Below are positions 22,850 to 23,974 of a DNA stretch of 23,974 bases, in pieces. The stretch comes from Verrucomicrobiota bacterium (GTDB lineage: Bacteria > Verrucomicrobiota > Verrucomicrobiia > Limisphaerales > UBA1096). The notes under the pieces were generated by a model, which was not told the DNA's origin, ran no database searches, and saw only the letters and a program-made list of their open reading frames with translations. Where the stretch lies: contig JASLKI010000195.1 in the NCBI GenBank assembly GCA_030747575.1, forward strand, positions 1 to 23,974, given 5' to 3'. Both the position numbers and the translations under genes were made by a program. How positions within the stretch are numbered: the stretch's first letter is position 1; every line of letters begins with the position of its first letter.

Positions 22850-23516
22850 CGCGATCCTTTCAGCACGGGAGTTGCACAAGTCGTACGACCTTGGCCGGCG
22901 CAAGGTGGAGGTGTTGCACGGCGTGAGCCTCGAGATCGCGAGCGGCGACTTCCTCTCGTTGCAGGGCGCATCAGGCGCGGGCAAAAGCACACTGCTGCAT
23001 CTACTCGGCGGTCTCGACGAGCCAAGCGCCGGAGAGGTGTTCGCCGGCGGCCAGTCGTTGTTCGGCATGGGAGCGTCACGCTTGGCCAAGTGGCGAAACC
23101 GTGAGGTCGGATTTGTGTTTCAAGCTTACCACCTTTTGCCGGAGTTCGACGCGCTGGAGAACGTTCTCATCCCGGCGCGAATGGCGCACACGGGCATCGG
23201 CGTCGCGGAGCGGCGGGGCAGGGAGTTGCTGGAGCGAGTCGGCTTGGCCAAGCGCATGCACCATCTGCCGACCGAGTTGTCCGGCGGCGAGCAACAACGC
23301 GTAGCCCTGGCCCGGGCGCTGATCAACCGGCCGCGAATTCTGTTCGCCGACGAGCCGACCGGCAACCTGGATTCCAAAACCGGCGGCGAGGTGCTCGATC
23401 TGTTGTGCGAGTTGCAGCGGGAAGCCAAGCTGACGATGATCATCGCGACTCACGACGACAGAGTCGCCGCCCGGGCACACGCCACGCTCCGCCTGGCCGA
23501 CGGACTGATCGCCTAA
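22842..23516 (+). CDS. lolD: Lipoprotein-releasing ABC transporter ATP-binding protein
   Basis: This 224-aa protein is the ATPase partner of the upstream permease. It has Walker A GASGAGKST (42-50), signature LSGGEQQR (146-153), Walker B FADEPTGNLD (Asp170, Glu171) and the switch His204 in IATHD. The segment DEPTGNLDSKTGGEV is typical of the LolD/MacB/FtsE group. It would hydrolyse ATP on the cytoplasmic face to drive lipoprotein release. GGAGG at 22828-22832, 9 bases before the ATG, is a good ribosome binding site inside the permease gene. Two TTGGCCAA copies fall in it (23082 and 23244), both encoding Leu-Ala-Lys. Its stop overlaps that of the convergent aminotransferase gene. MacB ATPase is the main alternative, but the permease neighbour favours LolD. 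Confidence 0.92.
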   Translation: MSDAILSARELHKSYDLGRRKVEVLHGVSLEIASGDFLSLQGASGAGKSTLLHLLGGLDEPSAGEVFAGGQSLFGMGASRLAKWRNREVGFVFQAYHLLPEFDALENVLIPARMAHTGIGVAERRGRELLERVGLAKRMHHLPTELSGGEQQRVALARALINRPRILFADEPTGNLDSKTGGEVLDLLCELQREAKLTMIIATHDDRVAARAHATLRLADGLIA

Positions 23517-23974
23517 AGCTGGCCAAGCGATTCGTCGAGCAGGCCGTAAAGCGACTGCATCGTCTCCTCGGTTTCGTCGCCCATGCTCGAGAGGCGGAAG
23601 GTTTTACCCTTGATTTTGCCGTAGCCCCCGTCGATCAAAATACCGCGCTCCTTCATCAGTCCCTGCAGCTTGGGCACGTCGATTTCGCGCCCATCTGGCT
23701 TGGCTCCGTTGTTCACACACGTCAGCGTCTGCGACTCGTAACCGGCCTCGGGGAACAGCGTGAAGCCGTTCCCAGCGGCCCAGTCGCGGGTCATTTGCGC
23801 CAGATTGGCGTGCCGATTGAAACGGGCGTCGAGCCCCTCGGCCATCATATCCTCAAGCTTTGACTGGAGCGCGTAAATATGGCCGATGCTTGGTGTGCTT
23901 GGCGTCATGCGCTTCTCCGCGTTTTTCTGGAACTCGTGCAGGTCAAAATAGTAGCCGCGGTCGTTGATCGTCGC
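23513..23974 (-). CDS. Class V PLP-dependent aminotransferase, C-terminal part (N-terminus beyond window edge)
   Basis: The frame is open from the right edge to a TAG at 23513-23515, giving 153 residues. It reads YYFDLHEFQKNAEKRMTPST at the start and ends in DGGYGKIKGKTFRLSSMGDE, both typical of the small domain of alanine/serine-glyoxylate-type or phosphoserine-type class V aminotransferases. The catalytic lysine and PLP pocket would lie upstream, outside the window, so the substrate cannot be assigned. An internal ATG at 23908 would cut the fold and is not the start. It converges with lolD, and the two stop codons share the bases CTAA. Confidence 0.85.
   Translation of the reverse strand, partial: ATINDRGYYFDLHEFQKNAEKRMTPSTPSIGHIYALQSKLEDMMAEGLDARFNRHANLAQMTRDWAAGNGFTLFPEAGYESQTLTCVNNGAKPDGREIDVPKLQGLMKERGILIDGGYGKIKGKTFRLSSMGDETEETMQSLYGLLDESLGQL

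Overview
The window looks like a piece of a GC-rich (about 60% by eye) Gram-negative chromosome, most likely from the Verrucomicrobia or a close PVC relative. This placement is an inference from gene content. The clues are a type II pseudopilin-like protein with a perfect H-X9-DG C-terminal motif, a TPR plus FG-GAP propeller protein, a secreted protein whose C-terminal domain resembles those appended to PVC sulfatases and glycosidases, a Gfo/Idh/MocA oxidoreductase, and a PPi-type phosphofructokinase. Many starts have no clear Shine-Dalgarno sequence. I see no rRNA, tRNA, CRISPR array, insertion sequence, integrase or phage gene.

Layout. 1-864 (minus) is the N-terminal part of a secreted lactonase-like beta-propeller, running off the left edge. 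950-1762 (plus) is a two-span membrane protein with a TPR tail. 1809-2336 (minus) is a TlpA-like thioredoxin lipoprotein. From 2426 to 12559 six plus-strand genes are packed tightly: a sugar-binding lipoprotein, a double-NBD sugar ABC ATPase and its permease, uvrA, a large exported TPR protein, and a dihydropteroate-synthase-like protein. 17950 down to 12537 (minus) is a probable three-gene operon: TPR/FG-GAP protein, carbohydrate-binding-like secreted protein, MscS-family channel. 18026-18766 (plus) is the pseudopilin-like protein. 20196-18790 (minus) is phosphofructokinase and 21432-20314 (minus) a Gfo/Idh/MocA oxidoreductase, with a probable intrinsic terminator between them. 21563-23516 (plus) is a LolCE/LolD lipoprotein exporter pair. 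23974-23513 (minus) is the C-terminal part of a class V aminotransferase, running off the right edge.

How the genes fit together. Most of the window is housekeeping or envelope biology: sugar uptake and glycolysis, nucleotide excision repair, lipoprotein export, osmotic protection, and exported TPR/propeller scaffolds. No defence system or mobile island is visible.

The most unusual signal is not a gene. The 8-bp palindrome TTGGCCAA, usually within the longer form CGCTTGGCCAAGCG, occurs 21 times by my reading, where a simple base-composition model predicts fewer than one. It lies in genes on both strands and in spacers, and inside genes it falls in only two of the three possible frames, giving Leu-Ala-Lys/Asn or Leu/Val-Gly-Gln. 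This resembles the cyanobacterial HIP1 palindrome or DNA-uptake sequences, and is the best candidate for something undescribed. One copy sits exactly where the dihydropteroate-synthase-like protein has lost its usual substrate-loop arginine.
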